Origin: Anadara kagoshimensis | Taxonomy: Eukaryota; Mollusca; Bivalvia; Arcoida; Arcidae | Direction of reading: 5' to 3' | NCBI GenBank assembly: GCA_021292105.1 | Contig: CM037868.1 | Coordinates: 36,476,876-36,540,875 of the forward strand | Length of the DNA: 64,000 nucleotides | In this document: positions 43,900-56,361 of the stretch, one piece after another | Numbering within the stretch: position 1 is the first letter of the stretch | Layout of the letters: each line of letters starts with the position of its first letter | The notes under the pieces: model-generated | Databases searched by the model: none | What the model was told of the DNA's origin: nothing | The model's input: only the letters and a program-made list of their open reading frames with translations | Translations under genes and position numbers: made by a program

Positions 43900-44580
43900 A
43901 TCAGGGTCTTTTGGGAAAAGGCCCTAAACTAAAAATTGGGAAGAACTATTAACTTTCTGCTCATTTTGGGAAAACTTCGACATCATATCAGAAGTCAGTT
44001 TACTTACAACCTCGGAAGCCTTTTATGTAGAAGCGGTATTTTCATCTTGCTTTGCAGATGTTGTTTTAAAATAATCTAGAATCATTTACTTGATACTGCT
44101 GATTGGAGGGATCCACAACTTACTTTCGTTTTCGTTTAAAAACAACACAATATTCTAATTGGAAATTTTCTCAGCAGATTTGGGAAAAAATTAATGTTTT
44201 CCCATTGGGAATGGGGCCGAATTTCGGCCCTTAATAGGCCCTTGATGAATCCCTGAGACTGTATTGTACTTTTTACAACCATCCACTACCATACTTACTG
44301 GTAATATAAACTTGTTATTTATAAGTTAAAATGTATAAATTTCACCACCAAAGCCAAAAAAAACAAAAACAAAAACAAAAACAAAAAAGAAAAAACAAAT
44401 GGATATAGTGAATTTGTCATGGTACATAGCAAACAACATGACTATATATTTTATAACATGCTGGCAAGTTAGCCAGGTATGTTATATTTTGACAATATCC
44501 AATTTAAATGTTTTGGCAGTCAAAACATGCAACATAATTATACATCTTGATCTAATTTATGTAAACAAAGATATAAAAAA
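43900..44580. other. No gene seen; (AAAAAC)n at 44359-44398
   Basis: AT-rich DNA with an A-rich CAAAAA simple repeat; frames are short and biased. Confidence 0.5.
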
Positions 44581-44589
44581 GATTGATTG

Positions 44590-44790
44590 ATTGTCACGGT
44601 CAAAAATATTTTACTTATATCCAGATGTCACCAGCTATAGTGAACTGAAGTGACAGAATTTGTTCAAGCTTTGGTTAGATTTGACAGGGTTCAAATCCGG
44701 ATCTTCCACATCAGTAACAAGAACTTGACCAACTTTAGTAGTTAAAATGAAAATAAGGGCTCTACCAACTGAGCTACTGCAATGGTGAAA
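44590..44790 (-). mobile_element. SINE-1, internally deleted
   Basis: Tail side (TATTTTACTTATATCCAGAT, GTCACCAGCTATAG) and head side (minus AGTAGCTCAGTTGGTAGAGC) are present; most of the body is missing. Confidence 0.75.
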
Positions 44791-45359
44791 AAAAGTGGAA
44801 GTATACAAAGTGACCTTAATGTGAAGAAGAAATATGAACTAAACAGTAACATGTAGCATTCCACTAAGTATATCGGTATGTTAGGAGATGAATTATACAT
44901 AATTAAAACTTCTGGTACGTTTGTACTAGTAGATTGAGTTTGGTTAATAGAATACAGGTGATTAACAGATTGCAGGTGATTTACGCGAGCACGCGGAAAC
45001 TCAGAATAATGCGAGAGAGAGTAAGTGTGGATTAATTTTATAGTACAACATGCTTCACTTATTAAAGGTTCTTCAATAAGAACAGCATGTTTAAACCATT
45101 AAGATTTTTTTAACATCAATTGCTTATTGCAGTGTTTTCAACATCAGTTGGGTAGGGCACTGGAATTAAGAACAGCATTTTTAAATCATTAAGATTTGTT
45201 TAACATCAATTGCCGGCACTGTTATTTCAGAAATTAAAATCACCCAACGATTAAATTTATTCAAAATATGTAATACTGGTATATGGAATTTAAAAAAAAT
45301 TAACAAGCAAATTCAGTGAATTAGGATCCCCCACCAGCAGGTTCTTTTTTTGTGATTTG

Positions 45360-45490
45360 CACTTAGGGGTTCAAAGGGCCATAACTCTGAGGAAAATTAC
45401 CAAACCAACTCAGATTAATGATATATGCATCTCCTTTCTATGTTGATTCTTTGCACCAAGTTTTCGTGGAATAGTGCTTCATTCTAACTG
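45360..45490 (+). repeat. Mollusc-type 'GGGCCATAACT' repeat
   Basis: TTCAAAGGGCCATAACTCTG, CCAAACCAACTCAGATTAAT, TTTGCACCAAGTTTTCGTGG; second copy of the 9080 repeat. Confidence 0.7.
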
Positions 45491-45812
45491 GTATTTTTAC
45501 CAAAGAGTTTCTCAGCTGTGATAAATCTAGAAAATTTGGGATGTGTTAACTTGTAGGAATTTTAATCCAGTTTTTTCTGGGTTTATATCCGTATTAGTCA
45601 CTTCTATACAGAACTTAATAATGCACTAACTCGACATTAGTTCTTAATGCCAGGTAATTCTTCATAAGTCATATTAGTGTCTAAGTTATGTTGTTATTAT
45701 ATTATTATGTATAATTATCCAGAATTACTCACTGACTTTGTAATTACATTTGTAATATAAATGAGAAAATCTATCCAGCTGGCTAATAGAAAAAATTAAG
45801 GTCAGTCGATAC

Positions 45813-45817
<5 letters not shown>

Positions 45818-45845
<28 letters not shown>
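45818..45845. repeat. Poly-T tract
   Basis: About 28 consecutive T. No adjacent retroelement with a matching A-tail was recognised. Confidence 0.95.
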
Positions 45846-45848
<3 letters not shown>

Positions 45849-45930
45849 GATTAAAGATTTGTCAAAGTGTAAAGTAAAGCAGTGTAATAGTGTCGTGCCC
45901 CGGGGACTTGTGTAAAGGCATTCAGTTTAG

Positions 45931-46249
45931 GAGTTGAGTTAAGTAGTGGTGTTTAATGTCCCAGTCCAGAATATTTCACTGATGTCAAGATGTCGCCAGC
46001 TATAGGCGAAGGTGCAGAAATTTTGCTTGTGCGTTGTGCTGATGGCATTATACAGCTGGGTTCTTTATCCTGCAAAGCCCTCCATGAAACGGGACCTCGT
46101 TTATTTTAAGTTCCCATCCGAAAGAACTATGACTCATTTTATAATGCCTAGTGCTTGGCGAAAAGACAGTCACTACTCACTTTTAAGTCTTGGGTCAGAC
46201 CCTGTCGAGATTGGAACCCACAACCTCCCAACTGAGCTACCACAGTGGT
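45931..46249 (-). mobile_element. SINE-1 copy, small head deletion
   Basis: GAGTTGAGTTAAGTAGTGGT (tail end) to minus GGTAGCTCAGTTGGGAGGTT; about 25 bp of the head are deleted. Confidence 0.9.
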
Positions 46250-46360
46250 TGATTGAGTATAGAGAAGAATGTAGTGGAAGTACTGAAGCTTTGCACCCAA
46301 GTCAAGAATCTTTTACTTATATTGAGGCGGTTGGTTCAGGGATGGTGGACTAGTGTGGAG
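46250..46360 (-). mobile_element. SINE-2 tail fragment
   Basis: TTTGCACCCAAGTCAAGAATC and GGCGGTTGGTTCAGGGATGGT. Confidence 0.55.
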
Positions 46361-46399
46361 TACTGGTATTTTTATGCCCCACTCCCTGTTAATTAGATA

Positions 46400-48336
46400 A
46401 AGACAAAATGTTATTTCTGAAATAAATAAATTGATAAAAATGTTCTAAAAAATTAAAACCAAAATTTTGACAAAAAAAGAATTTAATTTAGTTTCATCAT
46501 GGTAAAATATAGACAAAAAAATAAAGGAAGGAAAAAATGTAAAAATTTAAAAATGAAAAAAAAAACCAACTTAATAATAACAAATACGAGAAGAAAGAAA
46601 TTATAATTTCTTTCCGTCTGTATAAGTGCTGTAAAAAAAATTAAATAATGAAAAAAAATATATAATAATAACAAATGAGAGAGAAAGAAGAAATTAATTT
46701 CTTTCTGTCTGCAGAAGTGTTAATTAAAACAAGGACTGCATAATATTATCCACACATGACAGAATGTTTACAATACAATTCTTTATTGATTTTATTCACT
46801 ATTTATAACACAATTGACAAAAAAGTTTTAACAAAAGCCAAGGATATAAACTAGGTCGCCAGTCAAGCGTAGAATCAGGTTGTGTTTATATCCAACTGCA
46901 TAAAGAAACAAAGACACACAGAACATGTATTATGATATATAGATCTGTTCATGTATGTCACATGTATAGATTGAGACTAATTTAAACTGACCGAAAAAGT
47001 CATATTGTTAAAATCGGAAAATTATTCTTAATAAGGATATTATAAATAGCTCAATTAATAGGTAAGTATTTATGTAGGTATGAATGACATTTGTAAATTT
47101 TGTATATATATGTATTGAATATCGCATGTTCTCTATTTTTGACTGAATTAAAAATGTTTATTTTTGTAGATTTGTAAAAAGGTTAATTGTTAAAGTTAAA
47201 AAATTAAAAAAAATTATTTTGATTAAGGATTATTATAACATGTTTATATAAATTTGTAGATTGAAAATGGTTAATTGTTGAAATTTAAATATGAAATAAA
47301 ATAAATTTACTAGTTTATGTGAAGGGCTTTATATTAATTATCACCCATGTATTGTGTGGATATACTGTTTATAGAATTATTATTTATATAAATAAAAATA
47401 AATTTTAAAAATAACAATAAAATAAATAAATAATTTTAAAAAATAACAATAAAATAAATAAATAAATAACAAAAAATTTAATTTAATTTAATTTAATTTT
47501 AATTTAATTTAAAATATAAAACGAAAATGGTTAGATAGATAAATTGAATAAAGAAATAAATGAATTCTGTACTGAAGTAGGCATATAATGAAATAAAAAA
47601 ATAAACAAAATCCTGGCTCAACTTTGTAAAGATAGAAATTCTTCAAATTTGGAAATAGCCTTTTCTTTAGATTTAAAATCAGTGTATCCCACCCCCACCC
47701 CCCACCCCTATTTTACTTGTTGGTATGGAAATAACAATGTTTGACAATATTAGTTTTGTTGTATAGGTAAACAACTTTGACCTGTCTGTTTGACCTTTCA
47801 TTAGGAATACTCATATGGAGGGTCCACCTAATAAATGGGTAGCGTTAGCATTCGCTAGTTAGTTAAATCAGACACAGATTGCCCATGATTATTTTCACAT
47901 CATATAAACGAAATATACATGCATGATCCCTATTACTGAAATTTACTTGTTCATAATGAATATTTAAATCAAAGGTCAAATGGACAGGTCAATGTTGTTT
48001 GCCTATACATTGGTTTGTTGTACAGTATTGTGTCTAGTTCATTTTTTGTTATATATATATATAAACACATACATGTAAATAGGTTATAGTGCTAATATTA
48101 GACAACATGTCTCTAGATGGCCTTTCATAGTCAGAATTTTATAAGATAAATTACAGTCTTAGATATGTAAGTTTAAATTTGATAAAAAAATTCAATTAAT
48201 TTTACATTTAAGTATGTCCTTATTGGTGTCAAGACATTTAACTAATAAACTTTGGTATCTGTTTGTAAATAATTTTCATTATTCATTTATACTCTTTCTA
48301 TAAGAGTGAGAGAAAATATTGGTATTATGAATATTG

Positions 48337-48340
<4 letters not shown>
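46400..48340. other. No gene seen; A- and AAAT/AATTT-rich DNA
   Basis: Purine-rich A-tracts 46440-46690 and AATAAATA/TTTAATTT simple sequence 47385-47520. The short reading frames have no protein-like composition. Confidence 0.55.

Positions 48341-48341
<1 letters not shown>

Positions 48342-48375
<34 letters not shown>
48342..48375. repeat. (GA)n microsatellite
   Basis: 34 bp of alternating GA. Confidence 0.95.
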
Positions 48376-48377
<2 letters not shown>

Positions 48378-48394
48378 CAAAACTTCCAAAACAG

Positions 48395-49130
48395 GACTTT
48401 GATGTTACTGACCTAATATGTCTTGTCACTGACCTACTATTGTCTTATGTCACATTGACCTCTTGTGTGTCATCAGTGTCACAGTGACCTACTATTGTCT
48501 TCTGTCACATTCACCTACTATTGTCTTATGTCACAATGACCTCTGGTTTGTCATCAGTGTCACAGGACCTACTATTGCTTATGTCACATTGACCTCTGGT
48601 TTGTCATCTGTGTCACAGTGACCTACTTTTGTCTTATGTCAAAGTGACTGGGTTTGTCCTCGGTGTCACATTGACATACTTTGTCTTATGTCACATTTAC
48701 CTCTGGTTTGTCATCAGTGTCACAGTGATCTTCTATTGTCTTATGTCACATTGACCTCTGGTTTGTCATCAGTGTCACAGTGACCTACTATTGTCTTATG
48801 TCACATTGACCTATGGTTTGCCATCAGTGTCACAGTGACCTACTTTTGTCTTATGTCAAAGTGACTGGGTTTGTCCTCGGTGTCACATTGACATACTTTG
48901 TCTTATGTCATAGCGACCTCAAGTTTGTCCTCAGTATCACAGTGACCTACTTTTGTCTTATGTCACAGTGACCTTGGGTTTGTTATCAGTGTCACAGTGA
49001 CCTACTTTGGCTTATGTCACTGTGGCCTCGAGTTTGTCCTCAGCGTCACAGTGATCTCGGGTTTGTTCTCGGTGTCACAGTGACCTAGATTGTATCACAA
49101 TGACCTAATTAATTTTTTACCTCATTGACT
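48395..49130. repeat. ~60-bp minisatellite rich in TGACCT
   Basis: About twelve units built from TGTCACAGTGACCTACTATT, GTCTTATGTCACATTGACCTC and GGTTTGTCATCAG. Each unit carries one or two TGACCT hexamers. Confidence 0.92.
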
Positions 49131-49149
49131 TAATATCTGTCTGATGTCA

Positions 49150-49830
49150 ACATTCTAATTTGTCTTGATGTTGCATTTACACCTAATTTATTTTCGAATC
49201 ACAGCATTTAGGGCTGTCAAACTGCATTATAACTTTTTGGACTGAAAAAACATCAGTGATTATTCACTAGATTCTCATCTTTCCTCAGAATAGAACACAT
49301 CTAAATTTTCCCTGATAACATTGCATGGAACTGTTACAAAAAAGGGGCACACCAGTCATGTTTGACTTTACTTAATATTACTCTTCCTTATACATGTAGA
49401 TTCAAGTTTCGAGGTTATTAATTATACACATGGTCACAGAAACTCATTGTGGTATAAATTTACTAGTTGCGGTATAAATTTTACTTTGTCATTCCTCCAA
49501 GGCGAGCCTAAACAAAGATTTTATAAAAACAATGACACTTGTTTTTTTGTTAATTGTTGTATGACATGGTTGGTGATTATTGACACGTAGAATAATTCTT
49601 TGTCTTCAGTTTCACAATCAGCTACATATACTGTTACATAGAGTATTTTTATAATATAACACAAGTAAAAACATGTTGATCATTGAAATGTTTCATATGA
49701 CTGAACGGTGTCTTCCCACTTAGCCAACATTTGAAAATTTTCTATTCCTACTCAGCCAACACATTGTTAAATAAACATTTAAGACTTCAACTGGAAAAGT
49801 CCACTTGTCCATTAAGACTAATAGAATCTA
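49150..49830. other. No gene seen
   Basis: Unique-looking AT-rich DNA without a coding segment or recognised repeat. Confidence 0.45.
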
Positions 49831-50180
49831 TCATGAGTATCCATGTAGGATAGGGAAATCTCACCCGAGGGGTTGAATATTTCAGTCGGAGACGAGGCTT
49901 GTCCTATCCTACATGGTTAAACTCATGATTGATTCTTGATGACAATTTTTTGCTTGAAGTATCAGTCACATCGACATTGATGCCATCTTTGTAAATCTAA
50001 CTTTGTTATTTAACGTTTTACATAAAAATAAATATGACCATCGGACAGAATGTACTTGATTTTGGTTTTTACAAAACTTATAAACTAGAAAACAAAGCCA
50101 TTTATTCTAATCTCCCAAAATAAATATTTGAAATGCAGTGAAAATATCTAAATTTTTGAGACTCGGGTGTCATTTTCCCG
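49830..50180. repeat. Dispersed repeat, partner of 9655
   Basis: Same order of words as 9655-9990. Here an internal inverted pair (CATGTAGGATAGG and CCTATCCTACATG, 49841-49916) adds a hairpin. Confidence 0.75.
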
Positions 50181-50769
50181 CAAGACGACGTCATGTCTCC
50201 ACAATATGACGTCATTCAAATGTCGGAAATCTTTATCTCAAACATATGAATATGGAAGACAAGTGTTTTAAAAATCCTGCTGCTTTTCTTTATTAAGTTT
50301 TGGAATAAAGGGTTTTTAAAAAATCTTTGAAACTCAAATGCACGTTTTCTATAGGTTGCATGTTTCAGGAGAAACAATTTTAGGAGGAAAAAAACTTGGT
50401 CATAACTTCATGACATGCAGGTGTGCAAAAACAAATTTCAAACATTTTTGCATAAAATTAAATGTCATCTTTTCTTTTGAATAAATTATTATTTAATAAA
50501 TTATTTGTAGCAACATGTTTCAGTAAATTCCTGGCTATTAAATGCACCTAAAACATAGCCATAAAACCAAAATATATCTGTCATTAAAATATTAAGACAC
50601 CTAAATGTCGCCAAAGTTTTGTTGTGTAACGTATCGTGATTTCAGTAAACTTTATAAATGCATGATTAAACTGAAATTTATGGGTTTGCCTGTTTGATGA
50701 ATTGAGTTTTGTTTTTTAAATAAAAAATTGTTTAAGATGAAAAGGCATTTGTGGTATTCACCTCTTCTC

Positions 50770-50935
50770 AGGAGTTGGGTAATAGTGTTTACGAATCGGT
50801 CGAGATTCTTTTACATGTATATTTAGGTGGTCAGTTATTGTAGAGAAAACTGGAGTACCCAGAGAAAACCACTGACCTTAGTAAGCAACTGAAAAATGAT
50901 GTGCCCTGACTGGGATTTAAATGACTGTATGAGTC
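50770..50935 (-). mobile_element. SINE-2 copy
   Basis: GTCGAGATTCTTTTACATG, GGTGGTCAGTTATTGTAGAG, ACTGGAGTACCCAGAGAAAA, GACTGGGATTTAAATG. Confidence 0.65.
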
Positions 50936-50999
50936 AGTTGACATGAACCAGCATCCATCCCAAGGCTCATACAACATTGAACAAGTAAAGGTCTATGAT

Positions 51000-51105
51000 A
51001 AGGATAAATATTTTCTGACTTAAGGTGGACCAGGATCAAACCCACATCAGATAGACACCGTGGGTTTGAAGGCTAATGTTTTAACCACTTGGCCATCATT
51101 ACCTG
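51000..51105 (-). mobile_element. tRNA-like SINE head remnant
   Basis: Minus strand TGATGGCCAAGTGGTTAAAAC (A-box-like) and GTGGGTTTGATCCTGG (B-box-like). The body family is not identified. Confidence 0.45.
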
Positions 51106-51268
51106 ATAATTTGTTGTGTAACAGATAACATTAAGATTATGCTTTTTGCTTTTTAATACAAATTGTACTAAACAGATTTTCGTAAAGCTATATTGGTATG
51201 TTTGTTTAATTCATTTCATGTAATTACTATAAAATTATTTAATTTAATTTTTATTTTATTTTTTACAG

Positions 51269-51356
51269 GATGTGTGTTTATTCAGATGGAATATTCAAGA
51301 ATTAACGACATGATGTGAAATTTTGGCGATTATTTGGAGTTGACTACTAACACGGT
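51269..51356 (+). other. Weak candidate non-coding exon
   Basis: A pyrimidine-rich acceptor (TTTATTTTATTTTTTACAG) precedes, and a consensus donor (GGT|GTAAGT) follows, an 88-bp segment with stops in all three frames. Could be a UTR or lncRNA exon, or chance. Confidence 0.15.
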
Positions 51357-51719
51357 GTAAGTACACATGTACCGAAGATTTTAAATCCCATGCAGAAAAA
51401 ACTTGACATGTGGTGTTAATAATGTTTGTTTGTCTATTCAGTCTTTCAGAGCCCTTGGTGGCCAAGTGGCATGCAATGTACAATCTAGGATTTTCAGATG
51501 GGGCCAATTTCAAAAACTTTCCTCAAAAGCATCTTAATATTGGTATTTTTGCATTCAAGTTATGTTAAATATGGCCCACCAAGTTCTTAACAATGGAGTC
51601 ATTAGGCAAAATAAGCAATAAATGGTTCCATGGACCCTTCGATCTAGAACAAACACTTGTATAAATCGCAGGTTTATGGATCATTGCCTTTCACTGTCTT
51701 GGTTGGAATCTATTTAGGC

Positions 51720-52015
51720 AGACCCTAGTTTGAAAAAACTTGTCAGTTCACTTGCCAATGGTTCATGGTTTTCTCAGTACACTCAAGTTTTCCCCAGCAT
51801 TTCTGATTTTACTAGATCAAAGAATCTTGACCTGGACATTAAACTCCATTACTCCACTACACTTCTTCCTTCACAGAACTGAACATCTCGATATAAGTGC
51901 AAGAATCTTGACCTGGACATAAAACGCCATTACTCCACTATACTTCTCCCGTCACAGAACTAAACATCTCGATATAAGTGCAAGAATCTAGATTGAAGTG
52001 TAAGACACCATTAGT
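51720..52015 (+). repeat. SINE-2 body followed by three tandem tails
   Basis: TTGTCAGTTCACTTGCCAATG, then units of about 88 bp with CTCGATATAAGTGCAAGAAT, CTTGACCTGGACATAAAACG and CATTACTCCACTA. Confidence 0.82.
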
Positions 52016-52670
52016 TTGCTTTCTCCATCTCTTAATTTATTAAATTTTGTCTGTCATAAAATGCTCTTTGGAAATTTAGTAAACCTTGGGGAAATCATCC
52101 ATTTAATTTCCCAGCATCTTCTTGACCAGAATGTTGGTTTCTAAGTAAACCTACAAACTTCAAGGCTTTCAAGAAACATTTTACAATACCAATATTTTTA
52201 AATGGCAGTGTCTGTTTCATAAGCTGCGAGATTCAGTAAAAATCCTTGAAGTAATTGCCAAAAATTCTGATGTTTAAACCAGAATCACGTCTTTAATGGC
52301 TTTTATAATCAGAGGTCAAGATTTAATTTGACCCCTGGTCTATTGTTTCACCCCCAGGTATGATCCCAGATTTCTGATAACCAAGTTTGTTAAAGATTCT
52401 TGGTCACGGTCAATTTCACTTGACAAATCTCCTGGGGTCAAAGGTCAGATTGATTAATGCTGATTACAGAAAAATGTGTTATAGTTTTGTTAAGATTTTG
52501 TGAGATATATCTGATATCATTGATATTGATGAAAAAATAGAGATATTGTTGACACATGAATAGACTGCCGTAGATTGATAAAGAAAAATGTGTCAATTTA
52601 ATGTGTCATATTGATAGTTTCATAATTTCAAAATATATCATGTACCAGCGAATAATATATATAGGTAATG
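52015..52670. other. No gene seen
   Basis: AT-rich DNA with no recognised coding segment or repeat. Confidence 0.45.
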
Positions 52671-52671
52671 T

Positions 52672-52922
52672 ACAGTAGCCCTGAGTTTCACAATCATTCC
52701 ATAAACAAAAATTCCCTAAACTTAAATTTGGCAAATTTAAAATCTTTATAATTATGGGAATTGTTAAGATATTTCAGAATTTAAGGAATCATTTTGAAGA
52801 TCAGTGCAAACTTATTATATCTGTATTTAATTTTATAAAAAATGTTCTATAGTTCCAACAGTTGCAAAATTTAAGTTGAAATAAATCTTAGTTAAGGAAT
52901 GATTGTGAAATTGGGGCCTGTG
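52672..52922. mobile_element. Foldback MITE (~250 bp), single copy
   Basis: GAGTTTCACAATCATTCCATA and inverted CAATTTCACAATCATTCCTTA with complementary AACTTAAATTT/AAATTTAAGTT blocks inside. Same family as the 60640 array. Confidence 0.75.
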
Positions 52923-53379
52923 GCTGTGGACACTGATCTACTGTGAAATGAAATCAAATTTTGCTGGTTACATTTAGATATAAATGACATAATCATGGGA
53001 TTGATTTCACTAAAAACCTATAAATAAATCAGATAAAAATTTACAGTTCAATCAGTGTGTGACAATACGGTTTTAAAAATTATTTAGAGTTCCACGAATA
53101 TATCAATATTATTATGTGGAGACGAACAACAATGGCCAACAGACAAAATATTGATGCTTTATCGACTGCAGCCATGAAATTATTATGTCCAAATTGCTGA
53201 GAAAGGTTTAATTGCTTGTCAAGAGTCATTTCAACAGATAAATACTGTTTTGGTCAATAAATATCGGAAAAAACATGAACAATTATGGCTACTTATGTCT
53301 GGTTAATCAATAGTTGTGTGTGATATTACAAGCTTGATTTGTATCTAGAATCTGTACTTATTTGGCTTAACTTTAACAG

Positions 53380-53590
53380 TAAAACCTTTGTTATAATGCC
53401 CCTTGATGACTTTGCTATTGCACTTTTTGCCACATACAATAAAAACTTGTTATAATGCTTCTTGATAACTTTGCCACCTCACTTAGTGCCACAATACAGT
53501 AAAACCTCAATATAATGCTCCTTGATGACTTTGCCACCTCACTTTTTGCCACATACGATAAAACTTCATTATAATGTCTTTGGATAACTA
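53380..53590. repeat. Three tandem ~63-bp units made of a Tigger-type terminus
   Basis: Unit: ACAGTAAAACCTTTGTTATA, ATGCTCCTTGATGACTTTGC, CACCTCACTTTTTGCCACAT. The CAGTAAAACCT start is typical of Tigger/pogo ends. Confidence 0.8.
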
Positions 53591-53604
53591 GGGCTTGGTA
53601 GCAG

Positions 53605-54022
53605 AGTTGAGTTAAGTAATGGTGTTAAATGTCCTAGTCAAGAATATTCCACTTGTATCAAGATGTTGCCAGCTATAGGCAAAGGTGCAGAAATTTTTGC
53701 CTGTGTATGGCACTGATATGGCATTATACAGCAGGTTTCTTTATCGTGCCATGTCTACCATCATTCTTTATCATGCCACGTCTACCATGATTCTTTATCA
53801 TGCCACGTCTACCATGACTTTTATCATGCCACATCTACCATGACACAGAACCATGATTATCTATTGATTCCCATCTGAGAGAACCGTGATCTTCATTTTG
53901 TAATGCCAGGTACTTAGCGAAAGGACAGTCACTACCCACTTTCAAGTCTTTGGGTCAGACCTGGTCGGGGTTTGAACTCATATTCTCCTACTTATGGATT
54001 GGGCACTCTACCAACTTAGCAA
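53605..54022 (-). mobile_element. SINE-1 with an internal ~28-bp tandem expansion
   Basis: Tail GTTGAGTTAAGTAATGGTGT to the head side (minus GCTAAGTTGGTAGAGTGCCC). Inside, TTCTTTATCATGCCACGTCTA...CCATGA is repeated about four times (53739-53842). Confidence 0.85.
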
Positions 54023-54029
54023 AGATTAG

Positions 54030-54120
54030 TAGGTTTGGTGGTAGAGTCACTCTAAGTGGTTTGTCAGTTCCCTTGCCAAAGTTTAGTGGTTTTCTCTGTG
54101 TATTATGCTTTCCTCAAAGT
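54030..54120 (+). mobile_element. SINE-2 fragment
   Basis: GTTTGTCAGTTCCCTTGCC, TTTAGTGGTTTTCTCTGTGT, then truncated. Confidence 0.55.
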
Positions 54121-54585
54121 CAAAGCCAGCCTTACTCAGTTACATAGCAAGCAAGTAGACAGCTACCCCTAATGTCATTAAATACAATATTATTACCTCC
54201 CTTAATGTTATTTCCTTTTTGTTCTAATTGATGTTCTTTATTCTTTGTAATAAATGATTCATGGTAATTGGGAAATTCCAGAATCGTCAAAAAGAACCCA
54301 GGATTCATAAAATGGTAAATGATTGATATGAAGGACACGCTCCATACTCGTTTTTTATCCACACTTAATCGTATACATGTCATTGATTTTATGTCTGTCG
54401 TGTAGAACTTGTCATGTCGTGTTCGGAAAAAAAAATCTCATGTTGAAAAGAAATTGATATTTTGGCTAGATTTTTTTTCATGTGATATTTGTAGTTGGAT
54501 GATCAGTGTTTTAATTCAAATCAAAATTTCTTTGTAGTTTATACAATTGGAAGTTTTGAAAAAAATGATATTTTTGATTTGGTTG

Positions 54586-55316
54586 AATGATGAATGAATG
54601 AATGAAGGAATGAAGGAAGGAAGGAACGAACGAATGAATGAATGATAGATAGATAGATGTGTGGATGGATGGATGGAAAATGAATGATAAATGGATGTAT
54701 GGATGAATGAATGAATGAATGAATGAATGAATGAATTAATGAATGAATGGAAGGATGGATGGATGGATGGATGAATGAATGTATGATTTGCTAGGTGAAT
54801 GAATGAATAAATGAATGAATGAATGAATGAATAGGTTGATGAGTGTGGAAATAGATAATTGAATGAATGAATGAATGAATAAATGAATGAATGATGTATG
54901 GATAGATGGATGGATGGGTGGAAGAATGAACAGATGAATGAATGAATCAATGAATGAATGAATCAATGAATGAAGGAAGGAATGAATGAATGAATGAATG
55001 AATGAATGAATGAAGGAATGAAAATTCATGGATGGATGGATGGATGGATGGATGAATGAATGTATGATTTGCTAGATGAATAAATGAATGGGTTGATGAG
55101 TGTGGAAATAGATAATTGAATGAATGAATGAATGAATGATGTATGGATAGATGGATGGATGGGTGGAAGAATAAACAGATGGATGAATGAATGAATGAAT
55201 GATGTATGGATAGATGGATGGATGGGTGGAAGAATGAACAGAATGAACAGATGGATGAATGAATGAATGAATGAACAGACATATCAGATGGATAGATAAA
55301 TGAAAGAAAAAATGAA
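54586..55316. repeat. TGAA/TGGA tetranucleotide satellite with higher-order units
   Basis: 730 bp of GAAT and GGAT repeats. A longer unit with TGTATGATTTGCTAG, GGTTGATGAGTGTGGAAATA and GATGTATGGATAGATGGATG is itself duplicated (54781 onwards and 55062 onwards). Ser-Phe-Ile-His reading frames over it are artefacts. Confidence 0.95.
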
Positions 55317-55689
55317 TGCCAAATTTTATACATTTATCTGTCAGCTTTAGTCTAGTATAATTCAGTTCTGTCTGTAAAACCTATGTGTTAAGAATATTGA
55401 TATTTTTGCTCAGATTGTTTGAGATATCTATTTTACATGATATCAGTGTGGTATGAGGAGCCGTAATATACGATAACTCCAGGCTAAACTTCCTCATATT
55501 TGTTTACCATGGTCGGCGGTTTGTAAACAATCAATCCACGTATTGATAAAGTGACATAAAAAGGTTCAAGTATCGTACAGTTATTTGTCCAGCGAGCGAG
55601 GTTCTGCTTGTAGGTCATAAATAAGTTTCCGACTCGGTACAATCAGTGTTGTTAAAATCAATCAATCAAGGAAATAGTTGGTTCATTTA

Positions 55690-56075
55690 TTCTTCCTTTC
55701 TATCTATCATCACTCATCCAATTCCCTTCTAGCCATCCATCCATCTTTCACCTAGCCAGCCAATAACCATTCCCTCATTCATTCATTCATTCATTCAGTC
55801 AGTCAGTCATTAAGGCCTCAGTGATGCGAATAAATATCCATCATCATCCATCCATTCAACCACCCTTCTTTCACCCAGCCAGCCAATAATGATTCATTCA
55901 TTCATTCATTCATTCATTCATTATTCATTCATTCATTCATTCATTCATTCATTCATTCAGATCTCAATGATGAGAATGAAAATCCATCATCTATCCATCC
56001 AGCCATCCATCCATGTTTCACCCATCCATCCATCTTTCACCCAGGTAGCCATTAACCATTTATTCATCCATGTTT
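55690..56075. repeat. TTCA/TCCA tetranucleotide satellite, opposite orientation
   Basis: ATTC and ATCC repeats with CTTTCACCCAGCCAGCCAATA blocks; reverse-complement in type to the array 370 bp to the left. Confidence 0.93.
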
Positions 56076-56361
56076 GTATTGAGTTTATTCAAGTTTAGAC
56101 CTATATATTAATACATGTATGTTAAAACACATATTTGAAATATTTTATCTTTAGATTTCAAGAAATTAGGTATGAAATGCTTATTTAAAAGATATTTGTA
56201 AATACTTTTAACTCCCAAAATTTGGTCTTATCAATTGAAAACTAGACTCTACTAAATGGAATATCATAATACAGTTGAGACATTAAATTTAACACTTAGT
56301 TTAAATATATACACTAAAAATTCATCAAATGCGCCATCAATAACTTTTCCACTTTGCTCAT

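Noticed and set aside
54516-55333. Minus-strand frames of 97-144 residues made of Ser-Phe-Ile-His repeats
   Set aside because: Pure tetranucleotide satellite; no start context, homology or splice support.
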